Origin: Phylloscopus collybita
Taxonomy: Eukaryota; Chordata; Aves; Passeriformes; Phylloscopidae
Direction: 5' to 3'
NCBI GenBank assembly: GCA_027886175.1
Contig: JAJNNQ010000027.1
Span: forward strand, 8,446,001-8,510,000
DNA: 64,000 bases
Positions 51,201 to 63,934 of this stretch are shown here, one piece after another. The translations under genes were made by a program, and so were the position numbers. The notes beneath the pieces are model-generated. The model had not been told where the DNA came from, searched no databases, and was given only the letters and a program-made list of their open reading frames with translations. Each line of letters opens with the position of its first letter. Within the stretch, counting starts at the first letter, position 1.

Positions 51201-54200
51201 AAGATGCCTTCAGTTCCAGCAACAATTACACATGCACCTGCAAAAACCTAGCTTGTGCTTTCCTTATTAATTGTGAAGATGCACTTTCTAACATACCAGT
51301 GACCTCATTACCCCTGCTAGGAGAATGGCACAAGTGCTAATGTCAAGGTGAATATCATGAGTTTGCTGTTACAAGTAAAATCTTTTGGTAAGAAAAATCT
51401 GTTGGGCATTTTATCATCTGGAAGAAGTCCAAAAGAACTGACAGTCTGAGATCTCTTCACATTCCTGTGCAGTGCAGATTGAGAATTGGGAGGAGATGTG
51501 GAGTCTCAGACAATTGCACTCAATCAGCTGTACATTCTGAGCAATCCAAGACTTTCCAACTCCACGTATCAACATCGCTCCTGACAGAGTAAGAAGTCTG
51601 GTAAAATGTGTGCATTAACCTTGTTCAAAGTCCCTATTACCACTTTTTGATCCACACAGAAACCTCCTGAACCAAGATAGTGACTGACAGCCAAGTCGTA
51701 ATGGCTGCAAGCTCAGCAGAGCTCATGTTACAACCAAAGTGAGCAGGTGCTTGAGTGGAAGGTATCTAAGGAGCATCTAGATGAAGTAGGAGGTGCTTTC
51801 AGAGAGAACACACTGCCCTATGAGTCATTATTTTCTACTACTATTTGTGAGATGCAGTACTGAGAATAGGACAAGGCTCTGTTGTTAGGATTTGCTCATG
51901 CATGCGACACAAAGAATCCTTTCTCTGAAGGAATTAGTTCGTACATGGAATGGAGTTAACAGGTGACTGAAGCAGATAAAAACGTGGGAAGGACAAAGAC
52001 AATTAAACAATTCTAAACAGCATAGAAAGAAGCATGAGCACACACACAGTCTAATCACTGCTAAGGGATCTCTGCTCTGCTGAGTCCAGTAAGGACCTTT
52101 GCTGCTTAATGGACATAGAAACACAGAATGATTTATGCTGCAAGGGATGTCTTGCGATCACCTAGTCCAACTCTGCTGGTTCAAGCAACATCAGACAGAT
52201 CTGGTTGCCCAGGACTATGTCCAGTCAGGTTTTTAATATCTCCACTGATGGAGACTCCATAATCTCTCTGGGTAACCTGTTCCAGGTATTTGACCACTCT
52301 CATATTTATGTTGTGTGGCTGTGCACGTATTCATGTGTAATTTCCTGGGTTTTAAGCTATGCCAATTGCCTCTTGTCCTGTCAGTAGGCACAACTGAGAG
52401 GAGTCAGGCTCCCTCTTTGTTATTCCCTTCTGTGTGTTAAATATTTAAACACATAAGACCTCCCTGAGTCTTCTCTTCTTAAGACTGAGCAATCCTAAAT
52501 TTCTCAGGCTCTGTTCATATGTAAGATACTCCAAGTCCCTTAGTCAACTTCATGGCCCTTTGTGGTCATTTGGATTTTACTCAAGGGAGGGGAAAAAATA
52601 TGTGAAAAATCCCTTGGAATTTCAGTCTACTATCTTTGCTGTATTACCAACAGAAGAGTATGATTTTTCATATTTTCATGTATTACGCATATCCATTAAC
52701 TTCAGAAATTATGTAACATTTTATGAGATGGCAGTTTCCACTCTGAAGGCACTGCATCCTTGAAAAAAAGTGGAACATTCTCTGTGCCACGCAGAAAACC
52801 AAAAAACCTACCAGTATCTCAATACAGAAGGTTCCAAATCAACCTATTAACAAGAATGGTCATTTCCCTGGAGTTAGCACATGGCAAAAAAACATTCTCA
52901 CACTACAATTACCATAAGGAAGAAGTCACAAATTAGGCAGAACTTACGCTCTAGCCCCGAGTCAGCATCAAGTTTCATGACTGCTCTTCACAGACAAACA
53001 TCTCTATCTTTAGAAGGATGCAGCCAGATATGATACTGTCATTAACACAAGTGAGATTTGGGGTATAAAACTCATACTGCAGTAAGTTTAAGGAGATTCA
53101 GATTACTAAAGGACTTGTTCCAGTCTTACAGTTGGTTCACCTGGTCAGTCTTGCAGTATCAGTTTCCTTTTATGACCATCTGTATGACCTTGTGTGCACA
53201 GTTCAGGGTTTCTCCTGCTACTGATTCTTCTCCCCTCCACAGTCTGAGTGCATCCCCAGGAGTCCTCCCGCCCTTCTCCCTAGGTTCATCCACTCTCTGA
53301 GGCTGTGGGCATCATCCCTGGGATACAAGGAGGCACAGCTAGAGAAAAGCTAACATGCCTACAGGTCCCCTACATGACCAGCCCCCAGGCTTGAGTTACT
53401 TACAGTGATGGGCAGGTCTAGTGGGTTAAGCAGCTTGTCCTGCTGGCAGAAAGCAAAAAAAGGCACAAAGAGAAGCAGACAGGATTTAGCTTGGAGTCCA
53501 GAAATAAGGCACAAACAGGGCACTAGAGAAGAAAGGCTTAACACAGCAAAGCTACACAATACACACATATGCACATCTTGCAGGTAGCTGAGATCTAAGG
53601 AGTTTCCTCAGAGCAGGGCAGTGTTTAATTTGCCAGCACATTTGCCAGCAGGAATATCCTTGTACGATTTAAGAAAGGTCCCTTTTTGGGGAGAGGGAGG
53701 TGGGGTGTTTTCTTATTAAGTACATACTTAATAAGTATGTACTTAATAAGCCCCAAGGAATCTACCCAGCCTACCTCTCCTATACAAAACTGACTTAAAA
53801 AACCAAAACAACTTCCCATGCTGTCTGGAGGATTACTTTCTGTCTCTGAAGGTCTTTTAGAATCTTTTCTGAGGATATCCTAAATATAGATGTGTGCTCC
53901 AGGACACATTATTAATGGGATGGTACTTTTTCTCCTCTGTTGCCATACTGAAACAACCACTTAAGTTCTTGGCAAGGTCTGAGGTCTACCTTGCCCAGAC
54001 AATACAACTTCTGAGACATAAACAGCCAGGCAGCAAACATCATTCAGTTTTAAAGTCAAAAGGCAAGAACAAACCTGTCTCTTGTCCTCAGGTGCCTTCA
54101 GGAAGAGGGCATTGATCAAGGCAATGGCATATGTCTGAATCTCTTGGTTTGAGCTGCAGAAACAAAAAAAGGGAGGCTTGTAAGGCAACAGGCAGTACAG

Positions 54201-57200
54201 AGTATTACAGTTTGGTGCTTTACCTGCACCACAAGAACACTGATTACAGCTGTCTTGCATTTTCAACAGGCAAGCAGGACTCAATACAAACTACACTTAT
54301 GATGTCCAGCTCTCCAAAAGGCTTGCAAGAACCTGACAGAAATTTCTGACTGGTAGGTCCATTATCCAGCAGACAGAGAAGACTGCAGCCCAGCATCACC
54401 ACAGTTTATTTCCAGTGCTGAAATTATCTCTGTAAAACCTGGTTATGGTACAGTCTGCTACAAGGATACAGCTTGAAGCTTGTATGGAGCAAGTTATTTT
54501 TCTCCCCTATGCCAATGGAAGCCACCAAAAGCAAATGGAACTAAGGGGAAATAATGCTTCACTGAAGAACTTCTTCAGGTAAAGGGAGTTTAGCCCCTTC
54601 CCAGGTCACACACAGCACATGGTTATACTTGTCATGTTCAAAACAGCACAAAACCAAGCCTATAAATGCCAATTATATTCTTCTGTCCTCATCCTGATAT
54701 TCTATCAAAAGCAGGCTTGTTTCCTGCAATACTCTAACTCTTCCTGAGGGGTAGACCTTGGCTGCCAAGCCACTCTATCCCTCCCCTCCTCAGCAGGACA
54801 AGGCAGGGCAGAAAACAGGATGGGAAAAACTCAGTATAAAGGAAGCTTAATAAAGCATAAGCAAAGGCTGGGCATGGAAGCAAAGAAAAAAAACAAACAT
54901 TTATCCTCTACTTCCCATTAGCAAGTGATGTCCAGCCACTTCCTGGGAAGCAGGGCTTCTGCACTTTTGTTTTGGAAGACAAATGTCATAGCAGCAAATG
55001 ATGCTCATCCCTCCTTTCTCTTTGCTTTTGCTGCTGAGCAGATGTCATATGGTCAGTCTGGGTCAAGCTGCCCCGGCTATGGCCCCTCCCAAGGCCTTGC
55101 CCAGCCCAAGGGTAGTGGATGAGGGGAGGAAACATTGGAGAGACAGTTCTGATGCTGGAACACTGCTCAGCAGCAGCTGAAACACTGGGGTCTTTATCAA
55201 CACCTTTTCAGCTCTCAGTGCACAGCACTGTGAGGGCTGCCCTGGGGAAGTGAGCTCCATCTCAGCCAGACCCAGTGCACTCTTGCATCAAGCTCTTCTG
55301 ATGAACAGAAGTCCAGTGTATCACCAAAATGAATTTGTGTGTGTAAATATACTTTTTAATTTTTTAAGATTTATTTAACTATACATGTAACAATAAATGA
55401 TCTTTTTATAGAAGATCTAAAGCCAATACTTCTTTTAGCTTAAATATCTATTTTCCTCATTTTGACATATCTCTGGATAACAACCATATTCTGTTTTCTA
55501 TTGCTCCCTTCCAAATCTTTTTAATTTCCATCAATCTGCTGTACTTCAAACATGCAAACCTCCATGCACCATCCAGGTTCTCCTTGGGCGTCTGAGCTGC
55601 ACAGGTCTCTGAAGTCTGTCATTTATTTTTGCTCTTCTTTTCAGAGTTTGTTGCTCTTTTCACCATACTGCTTGCTTTTTGACAAAGCAGAACAATGTTT
55701 TAGGTTACTTTCTCCTCTTCTAACTCATCTCCTTTAGACTTGTTTCCATGGTCATGTTCTTCCAGAACATATCCTCTGTTATGTACTGTTTCCTCCTGAT
55801 GGTCTTGCCAAGAAAACCACCAGCAAATCCTGAATCACTCTCCATCTCCCTCTCCAGAAATTCCCTGCATGGATGTTTTCTTAAGTGACCATTTGTATTC
55901 TGGAAGCACTTAAGCACACAAATTTATGTCTTGAACAATGATAATTTGCTTAAAAAAACGGCACAAGTGTGTTCAATGTTAGGACCAAATCTGTGTTTGA
56001 CTAAACCAGAACTCCTAAAGCTGAGAAAACATACACTTTGTAGAACAAAGCTGCTGGAGTGTTCAGGAGATCTTGTTCAGCTTTTCTGTTAACCAAATTC
56101 AAATGTATAAACATTCCAAGCACACAGTGACACAGATGCAATACTTTGTTTGCACTATAATTTGGTTAAACTACTGTTCACTGACTAAAGAGTATCAATC
56201 ACATTCACAAACAGTGCTTCTCCACACGTTCAGGATTAAAAGGCTCGAGAAAAAACCCAATCTACTCAAAGCTCTAACAACTACATGCTGCTTTTTTATA
56301 AAGAAGAGTAGAACTGACCTAGACAAACAGCCCTAAGAGATGGATATTAATTTGCCAGTTTGTTTGGAAAGAGTGGAAGGAGATAAAGGGAATTTTTAAT
56401 CCCTTCAAGTAAGAAAAGCAATCGGCTTCTTCCTTAGTATGCAGTATAAAACCCAGAAGATGATGAGCTCTTAGATTCTACTGGAGGCAATTTAAGGAAG
56501 AGTTAAAGTGACAGACAGCTGAATGCAAAATCTTTGGGAAGTTGTTCTAGTGAAATGCAGGTTTGGTCCTAGCACTGAACACACTTGGACAGTTATTTTA
56601 AGCTAAATACCTTTGTTCAACACTCATGTGCCCAAGTGTTTCCAGAACACAGAACATATTTTTCTAGGATCTCACTTTTTAAAAAAAATCCATTAGAAAT
56701 CCTAAAGTTCAAGTAAGTTGTCATACTGGTAATGGTTAAAAAAAAATACAATCTTTAAGTGTTCCAAATGTAAGAGGATGTATTTTGAAATAAACAAGTA
56801 GTCATAAAATTTGTACCAATCACACCATTGCTGGGTGGGCACTCACACTTGCAGGTGGGAAATGAGCTGCCCCACAGTGATCTCCTCTGCAATCTTCTGG
56901 TAGAGGGTCTGGCTATTGAGCACCATGCTCTCCAGGATGGCCAGGGAGCGCTGCAGGATGGACACGTCCACCATGGGCTGGCTCACGTACCCTGCAATCT
57001 GAAAACACAGCAGCCAGCAGGTCAGCTGGTGCCCATCCAGGAGACCTTGTGGTGAGTGAGACAGGGCTCAGAAAGGGGAGTGCACTGTGCTCTCAGACAG
57101 TACTCAGCCTCTCAGAGTCTTTTGCTCTTCCTGGAAGATGCATTAAAGCTTGAAAAGAAATAACATCCACTCACCCCCTCCACCCAAACTCACCTGTTTG

Positions 57201-60200
57201 ATGAAGGTTATTGAGACCATGTCCCAGGAGACAATACCATGGTCCATGAGCTCCAAGAAGGCAGTCAGGGTGAAAGCCAACATCTCACTATAACTGAGAA
57301 ATTGAAGAATTCAGTTACAAGAGATCTGCTGGCAAGGAAAAAAAGCCTGCTCAAGCTGGGTAAGAAAAAAATGTCACCACGATCTCCTAATAACACAGTT
57401 TGGCACCTGTGAGAGCAATAAAGTGTATGCATTTATGCAAATAATTTTACTGTTTTGTAGAAAGATATTTTATTTTTCCCGGTTACAAGCACAAATTAAA
57501 ATTAGCAGCAGTAAGTCTCTAATTCTGCCACCAGAGACTCACAACCACCTGGATCAGTACTTGGCTAAGCAAAGGAACAAGCATGTTTTCACATTAGAAA
57601 AAAATAAGGGAAGTTAATTGTCCTCTAAATATTGGGACCTGACTTGAAATAAAATGGAGGCACAGCATGAATTGTGGAAAATTTGATACATAACCACAAG
57701 ACAGAAAGATAAAAGAGACTGGAGAAAAGATTGCAAAAAAAGCCAAACTTATTAGTTGCTAATATATAAGAGGAGCTATAAAACGTTATTACAGTTCATG
57801 ACTACCTCCTACCTCGTGAGGTTTAGCAAATGACTGGAAAGACTTTGTCTCCACAGAACAACATCTGCTATAAGGTTAGTTGCTTAAAGCCACTTCAGCA
57901 AGCAAAATTAGCCCCTTATTTGAGGCCTTCCCCCAGAGTCCTGGAGTAAAGGAAACTTACTGGGATAGAAGCTTGGTCCCACTCTCCACAAGCCGTGTCA
58001 GCACTGTAATCCCTTCCATGTTGATGAACTCTGTGGCAAAGGTGACGTCTGCTGAAAGTTTTGCCAGTTCCTTCATGGCATCCAGCCGGGCTTCCATGCT
58101 GTGTGACTGGATGCTCTCCATCAGCTGGCGAGCTGCCCTGGACTGTCAGGAAAGAGGGATGGTGCCAGTTACAGACCAGTCACCTGCAGCCTGAGTCCTG
58201 CCAGCATCAGCATTCTGTCAGAAGCCCATGGGTGGGCAGGGAGAGCAGAGCCGGGTAAAGATACCAGCAAAGTCACATTCAGTAGCTGCAGTCAGCAAGT
58301 CTAAGACAGACTAAAAAAAAGCTTCTCTCAGCAACAGTTACAGCCAAGCAGGAGGTGAGTAAAATGCTGTTTTGCATGGTGAGTAAAATGTCTGTTTTTC
58401 TTCTCGCTGAGGTGAGTGAAGGTGGGTGTAGAAATATGGAGCAACACCATTAAATACAATACTGATAAAAAGTCTCATAGATTCAAAGAGAAGCATGATC
58501 TCATTTTGTGTATCCACAAGACATTCTGAAAGATTTCTCAGGCACAGATCATTGATATTCTTTTAATTGCCTTTTGCCCAAATACTTTCTCCCAGTTCTA
58601 TTCAACCTCAGATCTGTGCCAAGACATTTGCACAAAGAAAGGTTTAAGAATTTAAACAAAAAGAAACGTGCAAAAGATGACTTTTGAAGGCATTACAGCA
58701 AGAGTTCAGCAGAAACAACCTCCTCTTCATCAAATTTGTCTCTATTTTAGTTTTTTGCATTCAATCGCTGGAACTGCTGCTTTCTAACTGACCATGCTAA
58801 GTGCACTCATATTGAGAATGCATTTGTCAGGTGTTTCACAGCATCCTAATCTAGGAAACGCATTAAAACTGTAGACTGGATTTATTGACACAACGTCCTA
58901 TAAAAGGGCAGAGCATCCAAAGGGAACACACACACCACAGCCAGGATGGAAAACAAAGAGTGCGTGCCTCACTGCGTGGAAGGGCCCACAACAAAGGTAA
59001 CCCCCCTGCAATTTGGGGAGAAGGAGAAAGAAAAACCAAGAGGTAAGAAACAGCCTGTTACCCATGGAGAGTTACTGAGAAAGAGAGAGGTGAGGAAGCA
59101 TTTACCGGGGAGACTGCCAGCTGTAGGATAGTTCCATTCTTGATGTCACAGCGAGTCTGAAAGAAAATCCAAACTTAAACTGTGGAAAAGTGGGGGGGAT
59201 AAGAACCCAGCTGGATCTACAGTGCACATCTGTATGCACAAGAGGCTCCTGTGCCACACAACCCTACTGAGGGTACTGAACTGGAGTGCCTGAGTCCCCA
59301 CACCTACAGGCATGCAAAAGGAGCAGTGCAAAGCTCCTCTGTTGGATGGCATCATTTGAGTCTGAATGTCTCTGAAAGCAGAGATGCTGCTCCTCAAGGA
59401 TTAGTACCAATATTGTTCCATAACTGTAGTCCAAGACATTCTGGACTCTCACTCAGGATATCAGCAAACTGCTGCCTCTCACACTGACCTGCTCTGTGAT
59501 GTACAGCTGAGGACCATCAGCATAACGCAGCGTGTAGTACTCAGCGTTTGGCAACGACCACCTGGCAGAGGAATAAGAAGGATACATTAAGTGGCTCTGT
59601 ACTCTTTCTTCTAGCTGTCAGTTAGGAGATGGAGCTTGATCCCAGGAAGTTGCAAAAGAACTTTCAAGCAAAGCTTCAGCAGGGGAAATTACATCTCCTG
59701 AAGAGGAGAGAGAACTCCTCTTGAGGACCATGTGGGACTTCAACCTACCCTAAATCAACTCTGTGGAACATGAACAGGCCTACACTTCAAGAACAGCACG
59801 ATGGGCCAACCCTCAGAGAAACTGACCTTAGGGCATACAAATGCACACACTCAGAACTGGAATAAAAATGGAAGGCCCCCATTTTCCAGGAGATCCTTTT
59901 CTTCACAATTTAAACCCCAGCCCATTCCATGGCCTAAAGCAGCAGCAGGCAGCATGGACTGTGCTAGCAGGACATCAACAAGCAGCAGACTTCCACAGTA
60001 ACCCAGCAAGATTTGTCAGCAGGACAGACTTTCTCCACAAGGATTCTCAGAGAACTACTCACCCATCACAGACCTCCTTGATGATGGATGCAAGAGGCCT
60101 TTTCTAGAACAGAAAGAGAGTCCTCAGTAGCCTCTCAACCAGAAAGGAATACTGCTCATTTCTATGCTTCCCCCATTCCAGTATCAATGCTGGGGTGCCT

Positions 60201-60308
60201 TTCCTCCCCCATCTGGTTACCAGGTCTCACCTGATCTATTTCCAGCAGCTGGGCATTGGCACCTGGCCACTCAACAGCCACTTTTACAATGTCTGAAGGT
60301 GGTGGCAT
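45216..60308 (-). CDS. ELMO2: ELMO2, engulfment and cell motility protein 2 (complete, 20 coding exons)
   Basis: Scaffold that binds DOCK-family exchange factors to activate Rac in phagocytosis and migration; cytosolic and membrane-recruited. Coding exons in transcript order: 60308-60231, 60103-60063, 59561-59489, 59156-59106, 58142-57961, 57293-57194, 56998-56847, 54153-54075, 50541-50491, 50165-50043, 49435-49301, 48877-48773, 48693-48585, 47956-47820, 47508-47345, 47262-47150, 46842-46735, 46406-46324, 46026-45949, 45416-45216. They join without frame breaks to 2163 nt, 720 residues, the length I recall for mammalian ELMO2. The start ([10 protein letters not shown]) is fixed by an in-frame TAA 27 nt upstream in the same exon. 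From family knowledge: N-terminal Ras-binding/armadillo region (about 1-300), ELMO domain (about 310-485), PH domain (about 555-675), and a proline motif [12 protein letters not shown] near 699-710 that meets the DOCK SH3. The protein ends [10 protein letters not shown]. Oddities: a GC donor after 46324, a weak GTTTGT donor after 54075, and an optional microexon at 53404-53439. Identification is very secure. Confidence 0.98.
46027..46323 (-). other. ELMO2: ELMO2 GC-AG intron
   Basis: The exon ending SALKQNK (46324) is followed by AAG|GCAAGT, the typical strong context of a GC donor. The acceptor CATTTAG| lies before EVLELAF at 46026. No GT donor nearby would keep the reading frame or the known protein sequence, so this 297-bp intron is of the minor GC-AG class handled by the major spliceosome. 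Confidence 0.9.
52113..52568 (-). mobile_element. CR1 LINE fragment in an ELMO2 intron
   Basis: Reverse-strand CR1: ACAGAATGATTTATGCTGCA, CACCTAGTCCAACTC, GATGGAGACTCCATAATCTC, GGTAACCTGTTCCAG and ACTGAGCAATCCTAAATTTC. More diverged than the other copies. Confidence 0.92.
53404..53439 (-). CDS. ELMO2: ELMO2 candidate 36-nt cassette microexon ([12 protein letters not shown])
   Basis: Inside the 3.5-kb intron between the exons ending KAPEDKRQ (54075) and starting EMANAFAQ (50541) there is a 36-nt stretch coding [12 protein letters not shown]. Both flanking exons meet in phase 0, so inclusion adds 12 residues without a frameshift (732 aa). Its donor is a perfect ACT|GTAAGT. Its acceptor lies after a pyrimidine-rich tract and is a tandem CAGCAG, so use of the upstream AG (exon 53404-53442) adds one Gln. 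The insertion would fall in the armadillo-like region before the ELMO domain. The constitutive donor just upstream in the transcript is weak (GTTTGT), as expected next to regulated exons. Whether it is spliced in cannot be seen from DNA alone. Confidence 0.75.
53712..53750. repeat. Perfect 18-bp inverted repeat with 3-nt loop
   Basis: The arm CTTATTAAGTACATACTT is followed by AAT and then its exact reverse complement, ending at 53750. In ELMO2 pre-mRNA it would fold into an 18-bp AU-rich hairpin about 270 nt upstream of the microexon acceptor. Confidence 0.95.
54154..56846 (-). other. ELMO2: ELMO2 2.7-kb intron
   Basis: Between exons ending HLQV (56847) and starting SNQEIQ (54153). AT-moderate sequence with short A and T runs; no repeat family or extra exon recognised. 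Confidence 0.85.
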
Positions 60309-60356
60309 TGCTCCAGACTCCTCCAGGTGCCTTTACAACAGCATACACCTCCACAC
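60309..60356 (-). other. ELMO2: ELMO2 5' UTR part of the first coding exon, with a 3-codon uORF
   Basis: Upstream of the ELMO2 ATG, 48 nt of leader run to a good acceptor, a pyrimidine-rich stretch ending TTAACAG| at 60357. At least one further non-coding exon must therefore lie upstream. The leader holds a minimal upstream ORF, ATG CTG TTG TAA (60344-60333). It ends 24 nt before the main start codon and is in the same frame, so it also proves that no longer N terminus is possible in this exon. Confidence 0.85.
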
Positions 60357-63300
60357 CTGTTAAGAGAAAGGATAGTGAGCATCTTCTCTGAAAATTATTT
60401 CACTTGCTACGCTGGATCTAACACCAAGCTTCCAAACACCTAAGCTCAGCCTTATGGCTTCCTAGGCCTGACAGGGACAAAATACCCAGTATTAGCAGAG
60501 ATCAAGACCTCACACAGACAGCACATTGTGGAATTGCATGCCCAGCTTCATCACCTGAGAAATACTTCTGAGAGCTTGTTGGGGCACTCACAAGAAGGAG
60601 GATCACTGATCAGCAAAGGCACATCTGCCAGCCACTGTCTGTACTGGCAGCTCAGTCTGCAGGACTACTAAAGCAGCAGCTCCCTAGGCTCAGCTGCTAT
60701 CTGTAGGGGAGAGCAGGAACAGACTGTCCAGGTAGCCTTCTTCCCACGGTGTTTACTCAAGCCAAATTTCTTAGATAACTTGATCCACTCAGGATACCCA
60801 AGCAGGCTCCAAGGCAAAGCAGCAGCAACTAGCTTTATCCTATTCCCTTCCTGTAACATCATAAATCCAAGACACAAGCATCCATCACAGAAAATAAGGT
60901 AGCTCAGCATTTGCTCTGGAAGTCTACCTTTCACTCCTTTATCTGCTTTTCAGAGCATAAGCTTGTGTTCAGGGTTTGGTCCCAGTCAGTTGTCAGACAC
61001 AGTGGTTTGTGCCCAAAAAACTGGACTACGTGACCTCCTGCACTCCTGTGACAGCCAGACTTAGCCCCCTCTACCACCCCCACCACCTGGGAAGTATCTG
61101 GCAAGTCAGATATTCTGGAAACCCTACACCAATTCACAGAGATGGCTACAAGTCAGTACTCCTGGCCTTCTCTTTCTATTTGAGCAGCAATCCCAAGAGT
61201 GCCTTGTGTTTTCTTAAAACTCATTAAATGATTGTAAGACTAAACACATCTCATGCAGAAGAGTGACAGTCAAGTTAGGTTCAAAATAACATCTCCAACC
61301 TTTCAGATAAACAGCATACGTTAGCTGGCTTTGGAAAAGCAGCAGACTCAGGGCACCAAATCAGGGCAATTACCAGTATACAACCAGTAATCCCTAAAGA
61401 GCCCAATTTGTATGACACCCCCAGACCTGCAGGGTATACAGGTCTCCAGGTATTAAACCTAATACATGTTTAATGTATTAAACAGACCGGCAGTTCCCAA
61501 ATGGTGTGGGATTTCCACTCACTGTTCTCCAGGAATTAAAGGTTATGATGGCCTAAACTGAAAGCCTGAGAAACATCAGTCCTGTGCAGAAGCACACACA
61601 CAACATCCCCAGTAACCAGCCTGAATTACCTCTCCCACAAGCAAGTCAAACCACAACCAAAAAACATCTATTCAATGTTCAAGACACAACAAATGCACAG
61701 TGAAGAGACAAGGCTCAAAGATTAGTCCCTGAGTACTAAGAACTGAATTTGCAACTTTTTAAGCTAATTTACCCATGAGTAATTATGCATGAGTAATTAG
61801 CATCTAGTTACCACTTCTCCCTTCAGCCTCTTGCAATACAGTCATAGTCTTTTATCTGTATTTCAAGTGGCAAGTTGCTGCTGAGAAGTACAAGGAAATA
61901 TAGCACTTTATATGCCAAAGCAAAGATGTCCAGATTACTAGAGGTAGAAGCCTTTACAAATCTCTAACTTGTCTTTTCCCACTCAAAGAACATGCCTCAT
62001 TCAGAGAGCAGAAGTGCCCATTAAAACAGAAACGTTGATATGAGGGGAAATCCTGCAGAAATCACAGAACAGTTAGGTTGGAAAGCACCCTTTACATCAT
62101 TAAGTCCAACTATAAACATAACACTGCCAAGTCCACCACTAAATCACGTCCTTAATAACCATATAAATGTCCCGTTTCATCCCCAAAAAAGTACTGCAAA
62201 AGCACACAGCACCTAGAGGTCATGCACTTTACCTGCAGCTCCCCTGATATCCTCAGCACCAAAACCAGGGACCAACCAAGTTGTATTGCACTACCTTGGT
62301 ATCTCAGCTGCATACAAATTCAAAGTAACTCACCATGATATTTAACACTTATTTCTGCCCCAAATAGCTTCCGTAAATGAGCACCCACTCATGACTGGCA
62401 ACCATGCTCCCTATTACCATCAGTATTCAAGGCACAGCAAATAAACAGTGAAAAAACCCCCAGAGCTTCAATGCTCTGAAAAATATCTTCAAGGTATTTC
62501 TTTTTGCACAGCAGCAACATAGAACAGACACCACAGGTACCTCCACCAAGGCAGATATTTGAATACCAAAGTGATTTGGCTAAGGAGAACCCAGAGAAGC
62601 AGGAATTAAAAATTTAAAAAGGTAGGAAACTTTTTAGAACAGTCTTGGTCAAACAATGCTTTGAAGGACTAACACAAGCTCGATGGTTCAGTAGAAGCAG
62701 CTTTTCAGAAGAGGACAAGGAAGACTGGGCTATGAACACAAAGGGTACTTCAGGTCAGTCTCTTAACATGAGGCTGTCTGCCAAAAGCATGCTTTGAAAA
62801 GATTTCACTGTGCATCTGCAGACAAGAGGGGTGTCAAGATGTTTGGTTTTACAATGGATATTTTGCAGTGCAACAGTGATAGAGCTGATAAAATTGTTGA
62901 GAAGCACTTATGAAGAAGTACAGACCATGATGTTGCGTAATTGTGTTTATCAGTCACTTACGTGCATGCTCTCACAGCACATTCTTCTCAACAGCATGTA
63001 AACATTTTCTCACAATTTGTACAGAGAGACAGAAGCCAAGCTAAAATCCATCAAAAATTAATTCAGTCTGCTTCTGCAGAGTAAGATCTTTCATATAAAG
63101 CAGTGGTGCAAGGGTAGCTGCAAGGCAAGGAAGTATCAACAGAGCCACTAAAAACACACTATTCAAAAGACTGCTGAGAAGCTGCAAGCTAAAACAACTA
63201 GAGTATTTTAAGCAGAATTTCCCTATTCACAAACTCAATCTTCTTTTCATTACAGATAGAGAACAAAGTGTGCTGCACACAGAATGAAAATGAGGAGGAT

Positions 63301-63934
63301 GAAAGAACATTCCCTGAAAAAGAAAAGCTGCCTGGTAGAATCCCCCAGTCAACAAGCAAATAGCTGCAGCTTCTGAAACCTGTAGAAGCAACAAAACATC
63401 CTCGGCAGTCCTCAGCGAGTCCCCAAATGGTACCAACTGGCCAAGCTAGAGTTAGAAGTGAAGTTGGCAGAGGGACTAATAGGACAGGTGGGCAGAGAAT
63501 ACACATTCCCTGGCCAAGCAGCATGAAAGGGTAAGAGACAGCAGAGTCCAACCCGAAGGCTATGCAGTTTTCTATGTTACCTCACACAACAAGCAATGAG
63601 AAACATCGCTCTCTAGATAAACCAGAAAACCAAATGGCTCAGATTCCCTGCCTCTAAAATCCTACATTCCTCCAAAGGCTTTCCATAGCTGCACTTTGGC
63701 TGTAAAGCACTACACCTATGGGCCCTGGTCATGCTCATTTCAACACGGTACGGCAGAGACCATCTCTTGGCAAAGACAGAAACTGATAGCAACAAGCAAA
63801 AAGAGAACCGCTTTATTATTTGTAATCAGTCAAGTGACCTCAAAGCCGCTAGCCAGGCGGCAACCCCTGAAGCTTGGCCCAACCCAGTTAAAGGCATTTA
63901 ACAAATTTTCTGCTAAGCACTGTCCGCGCTGTAC
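60357..63934 (-). other. ELMO2: ELMO2 first intron (inferred)
   Basis: This stretch lies between the acceptor at 60357 and a possible donor at 63934 (GAG|GTACAG on the minus strand). It has no coding exon that I can recognise. It contains one short CR1 fragment near 62061-62170 and otherwise unremarkable, moderately AT-rich sequence. Confidence 0.6.
62061..62170 (-). mobile_element. CR1 LINE 3' fragment in ELMO2 intron 1
   Basis: ATCACAGAACAGTTAGGTTG, then GAAAGCACCCTTTACATCAT and TAAGTCCAACTATAAACATA, then CACTGCCAAGTCCACCACTA: a reverse-strand CR1 3' end, short and diverged. Confidence 0.88.

Larger units (their letters stand above)
50542..54074 (-). other. ELMO2: ELMO2 3.5-kb intron with microexon, CR1 and hairpin
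   Basis: Largest intron of the coding part of ELMO2. It contains the candidate microexon (53404-53439), a CR1 fragment (52113-52568) and a perfect 18-bp inverted repeat (53712-53750). The rest is AT-moderate and shows nothing else recognisable. Confidence 0.9.
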
